The notes under the pieces were generated by a model, which was not told the origin of the DNA, did not search any database, and saw only the letters and a list, made by a program, of their open reading frames with translations. 36,032 nt of DNA from a virus. A program made the position numbers and the translations under genes. The stretch is taken from the IMG/VR virus record IMGVR_UViG_3300023184_000308, positions 1 through 36,032 of that record; one strand, written 5' to 3'. This document shows, piece by piece, positions 16,207 through 23,537 of this stretch; positions within the stretch are counted from its first letter, which is position 1, and each line of letters opens with the position of its first letter.

Positions 16207-16700
16207 TTTGCGCCTTTCATCATCTCTTCAGTCTTAGCCTTGCTACCAGCAGAACTACCACGATGGAAGTTCACTACCGTACCCGTCAGAGTCCAGAGCG
16301 ATCCTAGAGCTGTGAAAGCCATTGACTTATTCTGTTCTGGTACGCCAACAATAAACACCACAAAGGTCATGGTGAGAGCGCCAGCAATGATTGCTACATC
16401 GATGACATAGGCAATATTCTTTGCTAACCAAGACGCTGTGGCAGAGTTCTGTATCTCTGAATTCATCTTCCTTGCGTCGGCAGTATTGGCTGCATCAATC
16501 TTCGCCATCTCCAGCTCAAGCTCTGCTATCTTTTCAGCAGCCTTTGGATCGCCAGCAATAGCCTTTGCAACGGCATCAACACTATCAGAAACGCCAAACT
16601 TACTAGCCAAAGCGGTAACAGCAGCGCCACCCATAGGACCAGCGACAGCCATTGCCAGCGTGGGTGCGACACCCTTGAGAAGATTGAGTAAGTCATTCAT
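16203..16700 (-). CDS. GTA/3TM-type holin (165 aa)
   Basis: The C-terminal half carries two membrane helices (NIAYVIDVAIIAGALTMTFVVFI and FTALGSLWTLTGTVV) followed by NFHRGSSAGSKAK, a signature tail of the 3TM holin family first described in gene-transfer agents. An Ala/Gly-rich N-terminal helix and a charged helical region precede them. It would form the lesions that release the endolysin. It overlaps both lysis-cassette neighbours by a few bases. Confidence 0.75.
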   Translation of the reverse strand: MNDLLNLLKGVAPTLAMAVAGPMGGAAVTALASKFGVSDSVDAVAKAIAGDPKAAEKIAELELEMAKIDAANTADARKMNSEIQNSATASWLAKNIAYVIDVAIIAGALTMTFVVFIVGVPEQNKSMAFTALGSLWTLTGTVVNFHRGSSAGSKAKTEEMMKGAK

Positions 16701-16875
16701 CTTTCTGCCTTAACTGTTGAAGTTGACGGTTAATCTGCTTTTCTTTGCGTTCAATCCTGATTTCAGCCTTCTGAATCTTGATCCACATCATTATCATTAC
16801 TGGCGAGATGATCAGGACGATAGTCAGCATCACACACACAAGAATCAAAATGCCTCGATAAATGAATTTATCCAT
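16693..16875 (-). CDS. small membrane-anchored helical protein, possible spanin-like (60 aa)
   Basis: An N-terminal membrane helix (ILILVCVMLTIVLIISPVMIMMW) is followed by a charged helix (KIQKAEIRIERKEKQINRQLQQLRQ). That is the order of an inner-membrane spanin, though it is much shorter than classical Rz. The start at ATG 16875 was preferred to a TTG five codons upstream. No strong SD is seen, and coupling to the overlapping upstream gene is likely. Confidence 0.5.
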   Translation of the reverse strand: MDKFIYRGILILVCVMLTIVLIISPVMIMMWIKIQKAEIRIERKEKQINRQLQQLRQKDE

Positions 16876-17576
16876 ACGGCATAGAGCCAAGAAACAATGA
16901 TTAGCACCAGAAACAATCCCATGCCAAGCTCAATCTTTTCTTGTCTGAACCTTTCTTGTTTGTAAGCCTCTATCTGTCTCCTAATTCTAATTTGTTCCTT
17001 GCGTTTTAGTTGTTCTGCTTGAACCTTAGAGTAGATGTTGTTGTAGTTCTCCCAGAGTGGTCCGAGTTGGTGTGGTACGCCAGCACCTCTCATCATTCCG
17101 CTTAACTTTACATACGACTGGTCTAACTCGTTTTTGTAAACAGAGAGTTCCAGAATCGTCTCAGGGTCTGGGTCACTACTTGCAAATACCTCTTCGTACT
17201 TGATTTCCACATACTCTGTCAGCTCCTTGTGGTGTCTAAAGAATGCGCCTAAATGCCCAATAAACTGCTGGACGATCTCAGTCTCATTTGGGATGTGAGT
17301 TGTATAGACTTCCTTCTTTTTCGCCACAGGCTTGGCTTCTGTGGCTGTCTTGGAGTCTGACTGCTTAATGTCTGGCTTTGAGCCACCAAAGAGATTCTTG
17401 AAGAATCCGAAGATTGACTTGGTATCCTTGATGATGGTCTGAGCATCATCGGTTGCCTTCTTAATCTTCTGGACAGCGACCTTACCTTCGGATAAGGCTT
17501 CGCAACAGTAGGTGATCCCGTCATAAGCCAGTTGCATTGCCTTGAAAGCAGCGCCAATGGTAATGGGATCAAACAC
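16845..17576 (-). CDS. helical tail-anchored membrane protein in lysis cassette (243 aa)
   Basis: An N-terminal helical region with a hydrophobic start, a lysine-rich linker (SDSKTATEAKPVAKKK), a long charged helical domain, then one membrane helix close to the C-terminus (MGLFLVLIIVSWLYAVWI). This tail-anchored layout lies between two holin-like genes. It could be a lysis regulator, spanin-like protein or tail-associated protein. No family is recognised. Confidence 0.55.
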   Translation of the reverse strand: MFDPITIGAAFKAMQLAYDGITYCCEALSEGKVAVQKIKKATDDAQTIIKDTKSIFGFFKNLFGGSKPDIKQSDSKTATEAKPVAKKKEVYTTHIPNETEIVQQFIGHLGAFFRHHKELTEYVEIKYEEVFASSDPDPETILELSVYKNELDQSYVKLSGMMRGAGVPHQLGPLWENYNNIYSKVQAEQLKRKEQIRIRRQIEAYKQERFRQEKIELGMGLFLVLIIVSWLYAVWINSFIEAF

Positions 17577-17577
17577 A

Positions 17578-17766
17578 TCACTTCTTTATGTCTTTATAAA
17601 TCTGGTAACACTTGTGGCAGATCATCAAGACCGTGTAGATCAGAGTCGCCCAGATCAAAACTTCGCTGACTTGAAAGCCAGCGACAGTCGCCAATGACAC
17701 GCCTACTGGCGGTGCTACCTTGGCGACGATTGCAGCAGCGCCTTCAGTTGTGTGCTCTGAGGTCAT
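17578..17766 (-). CDS. small class II-type holin candidate (62 aa)
   Basis: Two adjacent hydrophobic helices (AAIVAKVAPPVGVSLATVAGF and VLIWATLIYTVLMICHKCYQIY) with a short basic tail. The APPVGVS...VLIWATLIYT arrangement is typical of small phage holins. Its start overlaps the small fibre-partner gene by ATGA. It is the third membrane protein in this region that could serve as a holin. Confidence 0.6.
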   Translation of the reverse strand: MTSEHTTEGAAAIVAKVAPPVGVSLATVAGFQVSEVLIWATLIYTVLMICHKCYQIYKDIKK

Positions 17767-17927
17767 GCTGGTGTATCCGCAGGTAAAGGCGTGTTGCCTT
17801 CAGCCACCCACTTTAAATAGGCTTGGTAGTCTGTGTTGTCTGGGTCAAAAGGGATTGAATCTTTATCATCATGCAATACACCGCAAGGCTTTTGTTTATC
17901 ATCTAACAATAATTTATATTTAGTCAT
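17763..17927 (-). CDS. small tail-fibre partner / assembly-type protein (54 aa)
   Basis: The frame begins right at the fibre stop (ATGATGA) with GGAG five bases before the second ATG. The product contains DNTDYQAYLKWVAEGNTPLPAD, a conserved ending that I know from small proteins encoded just after tail-fibre genes in many phages, where related proteins help assemble fibres. It ends in an ATGA overlap with the holin-like gene. Confidence 0.65.
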   Translation of the reverse strand: MTKYKLLLDDKQKPCGVLHDDKDSIPFDPDNTDYQAYLKWVAEGNTPLPADTPA

Positions 17928-19369
17928 CATAACTCCGCATTAAATCCAAGATAAACAGTTCCAGTTCCATTTAAGTCTATAAGTCCAGAAGGACTACCAC
18001 TGGTTAAGCCAGTTGTAGTACTGCCTAATCTACATATACTAGTGGATGGTGATGCGTTCACAATAGTAGGAACTGCATTTAAAGTTGCTGTGGATGCTCC
18101 AGGAAGTCTTAAACCATAATCTGATGCAGTTCCAGTTGTTGTTAATGTTGGAGTTGCACGCATTGATACTGGATAATAAAAATAATTAATTGATGCAGTT
18201 GTACTATCACAAAATCCACTAATACCACCGCCACCACCAAAGATAACTTTATTAAAATATCTTTGGCAAAGAGCAAACTCAGTACCATAAGGGCGGTAAT
18301 CAAACGATGTTGCGGTACTGCCTTTTTCTAGTTGTACGCCTGTGATGTAGAAGGTTGCGCCATTTGTTCCGACTACGCTTGTTGCGCCTGTTGGTGCGTA
18401 ATAATTTGATGTAGTCCAAGCACCAGCAGTACCGCTTCCATAGGTTGAGCCAATCCCTAAACTAAAATCCAATTCAATACCATTACCATTAGTTTTTAGC
18501 CAAGTTCCTGATGTTGCACCAGTAATTGTTATAGATTTTTGTTCCCATGTATTTGCAGAAGAAACTGTATAGCTAAATGGGTAATTGTAATTACCAGCAT
18601 CATTTCTTAATGCACCACCAAAAGTACCAGTCAAAGAACTACGCACCCAAAAAGATAAAGTGATAGTTTGTGCATTGGCTGTTCCCCATGCTAAATCAGC
18701 AGTATTAAATCCTTCTATTCTTTGACCAAGCCAAAAATAATCTCCAGATAAAACTGAATAAGCTGATGTTGAAGTTACACCAAGATAATTATTAAATCCT
18801 ACTGGTGGAGTTACAGAACCAGCGTTTTGTTGAACAGTTAATTTTCCAGTTTGACTGTTACTAATTGACCACCTATCAAGTGTATAAGTTCCATTAGGCG
18901 TAACACTAGCCCCCGCATTACGCTGGTCAATCACCATCGCTGAATTTATGAGGCGGTTCTTAAAGCCAAAATTGCTGGATGCATTGAATACATCTGAGCC
19001 GTTAACCTTAGCAGTAATCTCTCCAGTACCTTTTGCGACTAACTTGAAACCTATATTGGTATCGTCGCCAGATGCAGTTAATGTTGGAGCACCACCAGTT
19101 GCAGCATTTGCAAGCGTTACTTCATTGACTGCCGATGTTGTTGCAGTTACCTTTAGCAGCTCATTGCCATTAGTGTCAATGACATCGCCAACAATTTTCA
19201 GCTTCTTACCGCTACCAACATTAAGACCGACCGATGTTCCAGTACCTGCTGCTGCAAAGATTGCATCAACCGAGTCCAGATCGGTATTGATCTTCGTACC
19301 CCATGTATCGGTACTAGCCCCGACTTCTGGCTTAGTTAGTAATAGGTTAGTTGTTGTGGTATCTGCCAT
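17927..19369 (-). CDS. tail fibre / receptor-binding protein (480 aa)
   Basis: The N-terminus (LLLTKPEVGASTDTWGTKIN, then DLDSVDAIF) is the common virion-attachment start of podovirus fibres. A beta-rich stem follows. From about residue 140 there is a carbohydrate-binding-like jelly roll (NRLINSAMVIDQRNAG through ITGVQLEKGSTATSFDYRPYG). The Gly/Thr/Ser-rich C-terminal part is likely the receptor-binding tip. The second half of the gene is AT-richer than the first, consistent with exchange of the host-specific domain. No adjacent template repeat or reverse transcriptase indicates diversity generation. Confidence 0.8.
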   Translation of the reverse strand: MADTTTTNLLLTKPEVGASTDTWGTKINTDLDSVDAIFAAAGTGTSVGLNVGSGKKLKIVGDVIDTNGNELLKVTATTSAVNEVTLANAATGGAPTLTASGDDTNIGFKLVAKGTGEITAKVNGSDVFNASSNFGFKNRLINSAMVIDQRNAGASVTPNGTYTLDRWSISNSQTGKLTVQQNAGSVTPPVGFNNYLGVTSTSAYSVLSGDYFWLGQRIEGFNTADLAWGTANAQTITLSFWVRSSLTGTFGGALRNDAGNYNYPFSYTVSSANTWEQKSITITGATSGTWLKTNGNGIELDFSLGIGSTYGSGTAGAWTTSNYYAPTGATSVVGTNGATFYITGVQLEKGSTATSFDYRPYGTEFALCQRYFNKVIFGGGGGISGFCDSTTASINYFYYPVSMRATPTLTTTGTASDYGLRLPGASTATLNAVPTIVNASPSTSICRLGSTTTGLTSGSPSGLIDLNGTGTVYLGFNAEL

Positions 19370-19378
19370 AGTTCACCT

Positions 19379-20218
19379 TCATGCTGGGACTTGCGTCCAT
19401 GTTTCTGAATTGTCCGATATTTCTGACCAATCTTCAGATGTGTCTGAGACTGGACTCCAGCTCTCGGATGTATCTGCGATTGCTGTCCAGTCCTCTGATG
19501 TGTCTGATTGTGCTGTCCAAGTCTCTGGCGTGTCTGGTACTGCACCCCAGCCAAAGCCAATCATTGTGCCGATCAACCCAGATGCCTCAACCCCAATTAT
19601 CGCAATAGATACTGCATTTGTAACGCTGTCGATTGAGGCAGTACCGCCAACACCAGTAATTGCAACAAAGGATAATGTCTCTGCCAGCATCGTGCCGACC
19701 GAGCCAGTTAACGAATTACCAGATGCAGCAAATGACGCTGCGCCTCTGGCAATGTTGCCAAGAGATACGACTGACTCGTTGCCAGTAACTGCAAAGTTGA
19801 TTGCACCACGGGCAACACTTCCAACAGACAGCGTGGAAGATAGACCAGTCATGGCAAAGGATGTCGCGCCACGCGCAATATCGCCAACCGATAGGGTTGA
19901 CGCATTGCCTGTAAGGGATATTTGGCTTGATTGAGTAACCGATCCAACAGATAGGGTTAAAGCGTTACCTGTAACAGCAAAACTTCTCTCACCTACCGCT
20001 AGAGTGCCAACCGATAAGGTTGACGAATTGCCTGTAATTGCAACAGTTCTGGAGATGCCAACCGAGCCGACATTACCTGTGGCAATGTTGCCATCCTCTT
20101 GCTCGGATATGTTTACGCCAAGAGTGCCAATGCCAATAGTTGACGAGTTGCCACTAATGACGACATTACCAATACCATAGACACCAAGCCCGTAGTAGCC
20201 AGAGCCGTAAGCAGCCAT
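19379..20218 (-). CDS. two-part repeat virion protein (279 aa)
   Basis: Residues 15-215 are about nine imperfect copies of a 20-22-residue unit with core VTGNSSTLSVGxxARGAxxF, expected to build a beta-solenoid or stacked beta rod. Residues 228-277 are five exact-length 10-residue copies of the type SDTSEDWTAI. The first residues are Tyr/Gly-rich. A strong AAGGGG precedes the ATG. It lies between the tail fibre and other structural genes and is probably an exposed virion protein, perhaps an adhesion or decoration element. From memory, similar VTG...G-V repeats with Trp-rich tails occur in aquatic phages. Confidence 0.65.
   Translation of the reverse strand: MAAYGSGYYGLGVYGIGNVVISGNSSTIGIGTLGVNISEQEDGNIATGNVGSVGISRTVAITGNSSTLSVGTLAVGERSFAVTGNALTLSVGSVTQSSQISLTGNASTLSVGDIARGATSFAMTGLSSTLSVGSVARGAINFAVTGNESVVSLGNIARGAASFAASGNSLTGSVGTMLAETLSFVAITGVGGTASIDSVTNAVSIAIIGVEASGLIGTMIGFGWGAVPDTPETWTAQSDTSEDWTAIADTSESWSPVSDTSEDWSEISDNSETWTQVPA
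19388..19537 (-). repeat. five tandem 30-bp coding repeats
   Basis: These 150 bases encode five in-register decapeptides: PDTPETWTAQ, SDTSEDWTAI, ADTSESWSPV, SDTSEDWSEI and SDNSETWTQV. Asp2, Glu5 and Trp7 are invariant. DNA copies share tctgatgtgtctga-like segments on the plus strand. Unit number may vary between related phages through slippage or recombination. Confidence 0.85.
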
Positions 20219-20235
20219 GTTGCTGCCCCTTAAAT

Positions 20236-20676
20236 TTAAGCGAGTCTGATCAAGCCTGTGCTTGAATCATTTGTCGGCATGGTTAAGGTAAATGTTCCAG
20301 CCGTAACGGTCTGAGAACCGAAAGTGTGAACGCTGACTGCTTTGTTTGACTGGCTTGAGTTGTAGATCAAGACCGCATCGAATGCAGTTGATAGGGTCAC
20401 ATTGGAGTATGTGATGCTGGCGCTTGGAGTCACAAATGCCGTCGTGCTGGTAGAGCTTGGCGCTGTACCAAATGTCACCGTAACACCACCAGCCGTATAA
20501 TTAGTGCCTGTCACCTCACCAGTAGACGAGTAGGCAGTTGTGGATGCGTTAACCGTGGCAGAAGCCAAGTACAAGGCAGCCTTGAATGTGTCGGCAGTAC
20601 CTGCTGTGTGAGCTGGTACGCTAGTAGAAAATGCGTGTACAGCGTTGAGTAAATCAACCTTGAAACTTGTACACAT
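20236..20676 (-). CDS. virion structural protein (146 aa or slightly longer)
   Basis: A small Thr/Ser/Ala-rich beta protein with DTFKAALYLASATVNASTTAYS and GTNYTAGGVTV segments, which I recognise from structural proteins of podoviruses encoded near tail genes. The first ATG (20676) lacks a ribosome site. The frame stays open upstream, encoding ANTQAM, with AAGGGA placed six bases before an in-frame ATC at 20694. Homologues I recall begin with IANTQAM, so translation may start upstream at a rare ATC codon. Confidence 0.65.
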   Translation of the reverse strand: MCTSFKVDLLNAVHAFSTSVPAHTAGTADTFKAALYLASATVNASTTAYSSTGEVTGTNYTAGGVTVTFGTAPSSTSTTAFVTPSASITYSNVTLSTAFDAVLIYNSSQSNKAVSVHTFGSQTVTAGTFTLTMPTNDSSTGLIRLA

Positions 20677-20730
20677 TGCTTGTGTGTTTGCGATGATAGT
20701 TCCCTTCTTGGGTTAAACCCAATTCAAATT

Positions 20731-20922
20731 TCAGCTCAAAGATTGAGCGACTGCTTCACCAGTCACATTTCGTTTTAAGGTCATATGGACTGAGCGATGC
20801 ACAAGCTCGCCTTCTAGCCAATATTCCACCCAGTTCGTCGTCTCGTTATCGTTGTCGATAGTACCTTCTTGCTTCTCCAGCAAAGAATCATCCATCTCAC
20901 CCTTTGTTGTGTTCACTAGCAT
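20731..20922 (-). CDS. small acidic late protein (63 aa), unknown
   Basis: The ATG is preceded by GGGG at a spacing of six. The product contains NWVEYWLEGELVHRSVHM, a short amphipathic core that could form a small beta-helix fold. It lies between the adaptor and a structural protein and probably has a minor virion or assembly role. No family is recognised. Confidence 0.55.
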   Translation of the reverse strand: MLVNTTKGEMDDSLLEKQEGTIDNDNETTNWVEYWLEGELVHRSVHMTLKRNVTGEAVAQSLS

Positions 20923-20925
20923 CTG

Positions 20926-21546
20926 TTACCCCAAAGTCCTTGCGCGTGTGATCAGTACACCACCAGTTGAAGAACTACGATCATCTGCTTTTGTAACTTC
21001 TTCAAGACCAGCTCGGTACATCGATGCCCATACAGCAATTCTCGCATCATCTTGCAGATAAGGAGCTGCTTGCATGAGAGCACCATATAAGTAAACATCT
21101 GGAGCAGCAGTCAATAGCCAGTTGGTTGTGTTGCTGGTTGATAACTTGCTCAACTTTGCGTAATAGATCAACTCGCCTGTGTAGGCAGTATCTGGTACTG
21201 GAAGGTAGCGAAACTGCTCACCCACCACAGTAAAGAATACGGGTTTAGTCGATGTGCGATATGTAACCGCCAAGGTATCCATTGAGTCGATAGTCTCGAA
21301 CTGCAATGGAGTGACTGGGTTGGTATCGAGCTTGAAAGACTTAACTTCTAGGAAGTTATCTGGGACTGCGGAGTATTCGGTAGTGATCGACGCGGTAGCA
21401 CGCACGATCATCTGTCTGGTGCGCAGATTACGCTCGATCTGAGCCTCTGCCAGAGAGATAAAGTCAGGAATAGCAGTAGTCAGGTCTGAGCGATTAAGCC
21501 AGTCCCCGACCGAAGTCTTCAGTTCAGCATAGGTTGTTAACGCCAT
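20926..21546 (-). CDS. head-tail adaptor protein, SU10-type (206 aa)
   Basis: The helical N-terminus MALTTYAELKTSVGDWLNRS, with AEAQIERNLRTRQM shortly after, matches the adaptor that caps the portal in SU10-like and related podoviruses. A beta-rich centre and a helical C-terminus follow. The start at 21546 was chosen because AAGG precedes it at seven bases. A longer frame from 21576 lies inside the glycosyltransferase gene, which it overlaps by 23 bp. It connects portal and tail and fits its place after the capsid genes. Confidence 0.65.
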   Translation of the reverse strand: MALTTYAELKTSVGDWLNRSDLTTAIPDFISLAEAQIERNLRTRQMIVRATASITTEYSAVPDNFLEVKSFKLDTNPVTPLQFETIDSMDTLAVTYRTSTKPVFFTVVGEQFRYLPVPDTAYTGELIYYAKLSKLSTSNTTNWLLTAAPDVYLYGALMQAAPYLQDDARIAVWASMYRAGLEEVTKADDRSSSTGGVLITRARTLG

Positions 21547-22207
21547 CTTCAGCCTTTTCTGCTTTCTCAAGATCACGCATCACCCAAGTGTGATCGTGCT
21601 TGAATTCAAAAGTCCCAATGTGTCCGATCTCTTTGGACACATCATGGTCAATGTAGATTTTAAAGCCAGCAGCCTGTGCTTTACGGCAAAAGAATACATC
21701 CTCTCCAACATATCCGCGCTTGTCGGTACGCCAAGGAGTCTCGAACCAAGGTTCACTCAAAGCCTCAAAGACCTTGCGTTTGATCAGCATCACTCCCATG
21801 CCAATAGAGCCGACTTCCTCGATTCCTGTGGAGTCTGGCATTGTGTAGACCAGCACTCGCTCACCATTCTCGTCATAGCGCTGGGCAGTTGGTCCTGTGG
21901 GCATTCTGCGCCTTGCGCAGTTCGTTGCCACGATGTCCAAGTCATGCGCCAAGAGTCTTTCGATCATGTCCTGCGGGAAGGTCATGTCCGAGTCCACAAA
22001 TAAGATATGGGTACAACCCTCTGCCATTGCGTCTAGGCACAGATCAGCACGCTGGGTCTGGATAAGTGTCCCTTGCATAATCTTCAAGGACACGGCATCA
22101 GTCGTGTTAATCGTGTGGTGCGCCACCATGTTCACCATACAGAAGGTGAAATTAGCGTGAACCATGTCACGCGCTGGGGTGCATACCGCAATGTAGTTTG
22201 GAGTCAT
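21524..22207 (-). CDS. GT-A-fold glycosyltransferase (227 aa)
   Basis: A family 2-like enzyme: an N-terminal nucleotide-sugar-binding region, FVDSD at 70-74 supplying the metal-binding DxD, GEDVFFCRKAQAAGFKIYID at 168-187 as the catalytic/acceptor region, and a GHIGT segment beyond it. It should transfer a sugar from a nucleotide-sugar donor. It lies between capsid and adaptor genes, so a virion protein or the phage DNA may be the acceptor. It overlaps both neighbours, showing that it is part of the late operon rather than a loose insertion. Confidence 0.75.
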   Translation of the reverse strand: MTPNYIAVCTPARDMVHANFTFCMVNMVAHHTINTTDAVSLKIMQGTLIQTQRADLCLDAMAEGCTHILFVDSDMTFPQDMIERLLAHDLDIVATNCARRRMPTGPTAQRYDENGERVLVYTMPDSTGIEEVGSIGMGVMLIKRKVFEALSEPWFETPWRTDKRGYVGEDVFFCRKAQAAGFKIYIDHDVSKEIGHIGTFEFKHDHTWVMRDLEKAEKAEDGVNNLC

Positions 22208-22518
22208 AGTTTTCCTGCTCTTGTTCTGAAATACTTGTTTTCTGGGTCATTAAGCCAACGCTTCATGTAGGCTTCGTCTTCTAACTTGCCTTCAGCCTTG
22301 AGCTGGAAGTAAATAGACATAGGGATGCTGGCGACTCTGCTCCACTCGCCCCACCGAGCACGCTCATCAACCTGTGCGTACTCTTGCTTATTCTCTTCAA
22401 TGATCGCAGTCACATCTTGCTGCGTGTGAATCGTTGCCTGATTCGTTTCATCATCAAATTCAAATGTGCGCGTGATCCCCTGATCAGCGTCTGTACTAAA
22501 TAGTCTTTTTTCAATCAT
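22204..22518 (-). CDS. conserved late protein downstream of capsid (104 aa)
   Basis: The product includes ARWGEWSRVASIPMSIYFQL and YMKRWLNDPENKYFRTRAGK. I recall similar segments in small proteins encoded after SU10-type capsid genes, usually without a known role. It begins after the capsid terminator and overlaps the glycosyltransferase start by ATGA. Likely an assembly or minor head protein. Confidence 0.6.
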   Translation of the reverse strand: MIEKRLFSTDADQGITRTFEFDDETNQATIHTQQDVTAIIEENKQEYAQVDERARWGEWSRVASIPMSIYFQLKAEGKLEDEAYMKRWLNDPENKYFRTRAGKL

Positions 22519-22522
22519 GTAG

Positions 22523-22553
22523 AAAAAAAGGGTCTGAGTTTCCCCAGACCCTT
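22523..22553 (-). terminator. intrinsic terminator after the capsid gene
   Basis: On the minus strand GGGTCTG, loop GGGAAACT and CAGACCC, with extra A-T pairs at the base, are followed by seven T residues. It lies just after the major capsid stop. Partial termination here would make capsid message more abundant than that of downstream late genes. Confidence 0.85.
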
Positions 22554-22564
22554 CGTTAGTTCAA

Positions 22565-23527
22565 TTAAGAAGTAACCAAGTCAGCAGCAATGCCGTGGGC
22601 ATTCTCTGCCAACACTTTGTGACCCCACTCAACGATCAGCATACGCTTTTCAGCGTCGCCAGTCTTTGCCAACTCAACTTGTTGGTAAGGACGCAAAGTT
22701 GTGACTTTTGCGTAATCTGGATCGATCACGAAAGCATCACGCTCGCGCTGGAAGCGGTTAGGCACGACTTGCACTTGACCGAAGTCAGATACATAGATGT
22801 CGGCAGCACCAATGATCGTTGCAGGACGGTCACCACCATTGAGGTTGTAACGAGCTGAAGCGATACCAGAGAAGCCAGACACGCGCTGCTTGTTGACTGG
22901 ACCAGTCATCAAGATTTTTGGTGTACCGCCAGAAGTCCAAACTTGTTGAATAACATTCTTCAAGATGGTTTCTGTGAAGGTACGCACATTGCCGTCACTA
23001 CGAGCGCCAGTAGGCACAGTTGTATACGATGGGTTAGCACCGTTAGTCTGCATATCGTAGTTAGTCTTGATGAAGGCTTGCAATGAAGCAGTACCACGAG
23101 CTGTTGTAGTGTTGCCAGCAGCAGCGACAGCACCGTTCAACATAGAGAACTCTTGGTCACGCTTCAACTCAGCGCTACGCTTGGCAATTTGGTATGCCAA
23201 TTCGCTACGACGACCAGCCTTGTTAACGGTCTCTTCAGTTGCAGACAAGACGATAGTCTTACGGCTGATCTGAGCATAGTTTTGCAGACGCACAGTAGCA
23301 GTTACGCTATCGAAAGAAGTTACATCGTCGCCCTCTAACTGCTTGTTAGCAGCAGCAGAAGCCAATGTGTCAGTCTGCCACTCAAACAATGAGTTGCTGA
23401 TTGACTCACGACCTATATTGCTCATATAGGGCGTTTCTTCTGGTGCTATATTAGTTATCAAATTGGAAAGGTCTTCCCTGATACCTTTTGCATCGAATGT
23501 GGTGAATGTGTTGGTTACGATTGCCAT
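22565..23527 (-). CDS. major capsid protein, SU10-like HK97 fold (320 aa)
   Basis: It forms the icosahedral shell. The N-terminal arm and first helix (LITNIAPEETPYMSNIG) are followed by SLFEWQTDTLAS and QLEGDDVTS, then YAQISRKTIVLSATEETV, all typical of the SU10 major-capsid family. The length agrees with the family. It is flanked by scaffold upstream and a strong terminator downstream, as usual for capsid genes. The SD GAGG is eight bases before the ATG. Confidence 0.85.
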   Translation of the reverse strand: MAIVTNTFTTFDAKGIREDLSNLITNIAPEETPYMSNIGRESISNSLFEWQTDTLASAAANKQLEGDDVTSFDSVTATVRLQNYAQISRKTIVLSATEETVNKAGRRSELAYQIAKRSAELKRDQEFSMLNGAVAAAGNTTTARGTASLQAFIKTNYDMQTNGANPSYTTVPTGARSDGNVRTFTETILKNVIQQVWTSGGTPKILMTGPVNKQRVSGFSGIASARYNLNGGDRPATIIGAADIYVSDFGQVQVVPNRFQRERDAFVIDPDYAKVTTLRPYQQVELAKTGDAEKRMLIVEWGHKVLAENAHGIAADLVTS

Positions 23528-23537
23528 TTAAGTGCCT

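Noticed and set aside
17927-19369. Diversity-generating retroelement acting on the tail fibre
   Set aside because: No reverse transcriptase gene or template-repeat copy of the fibre's 3' end was found in the window.
18948-19934. 328-codon plus-strand frame
   Set aside because: It is the antisense of the fibre and repeat-protein genes. Its Thr/Val/Pro/Asp-rich product is what the repeat codons give on the other strand.
20708-20722. Palindrome TTGGGTT-A-AACCCAA as a terminator
   Set aside because: No T-run follows on either strand and the loop is too short. It may be chance or a minor RNA structure.
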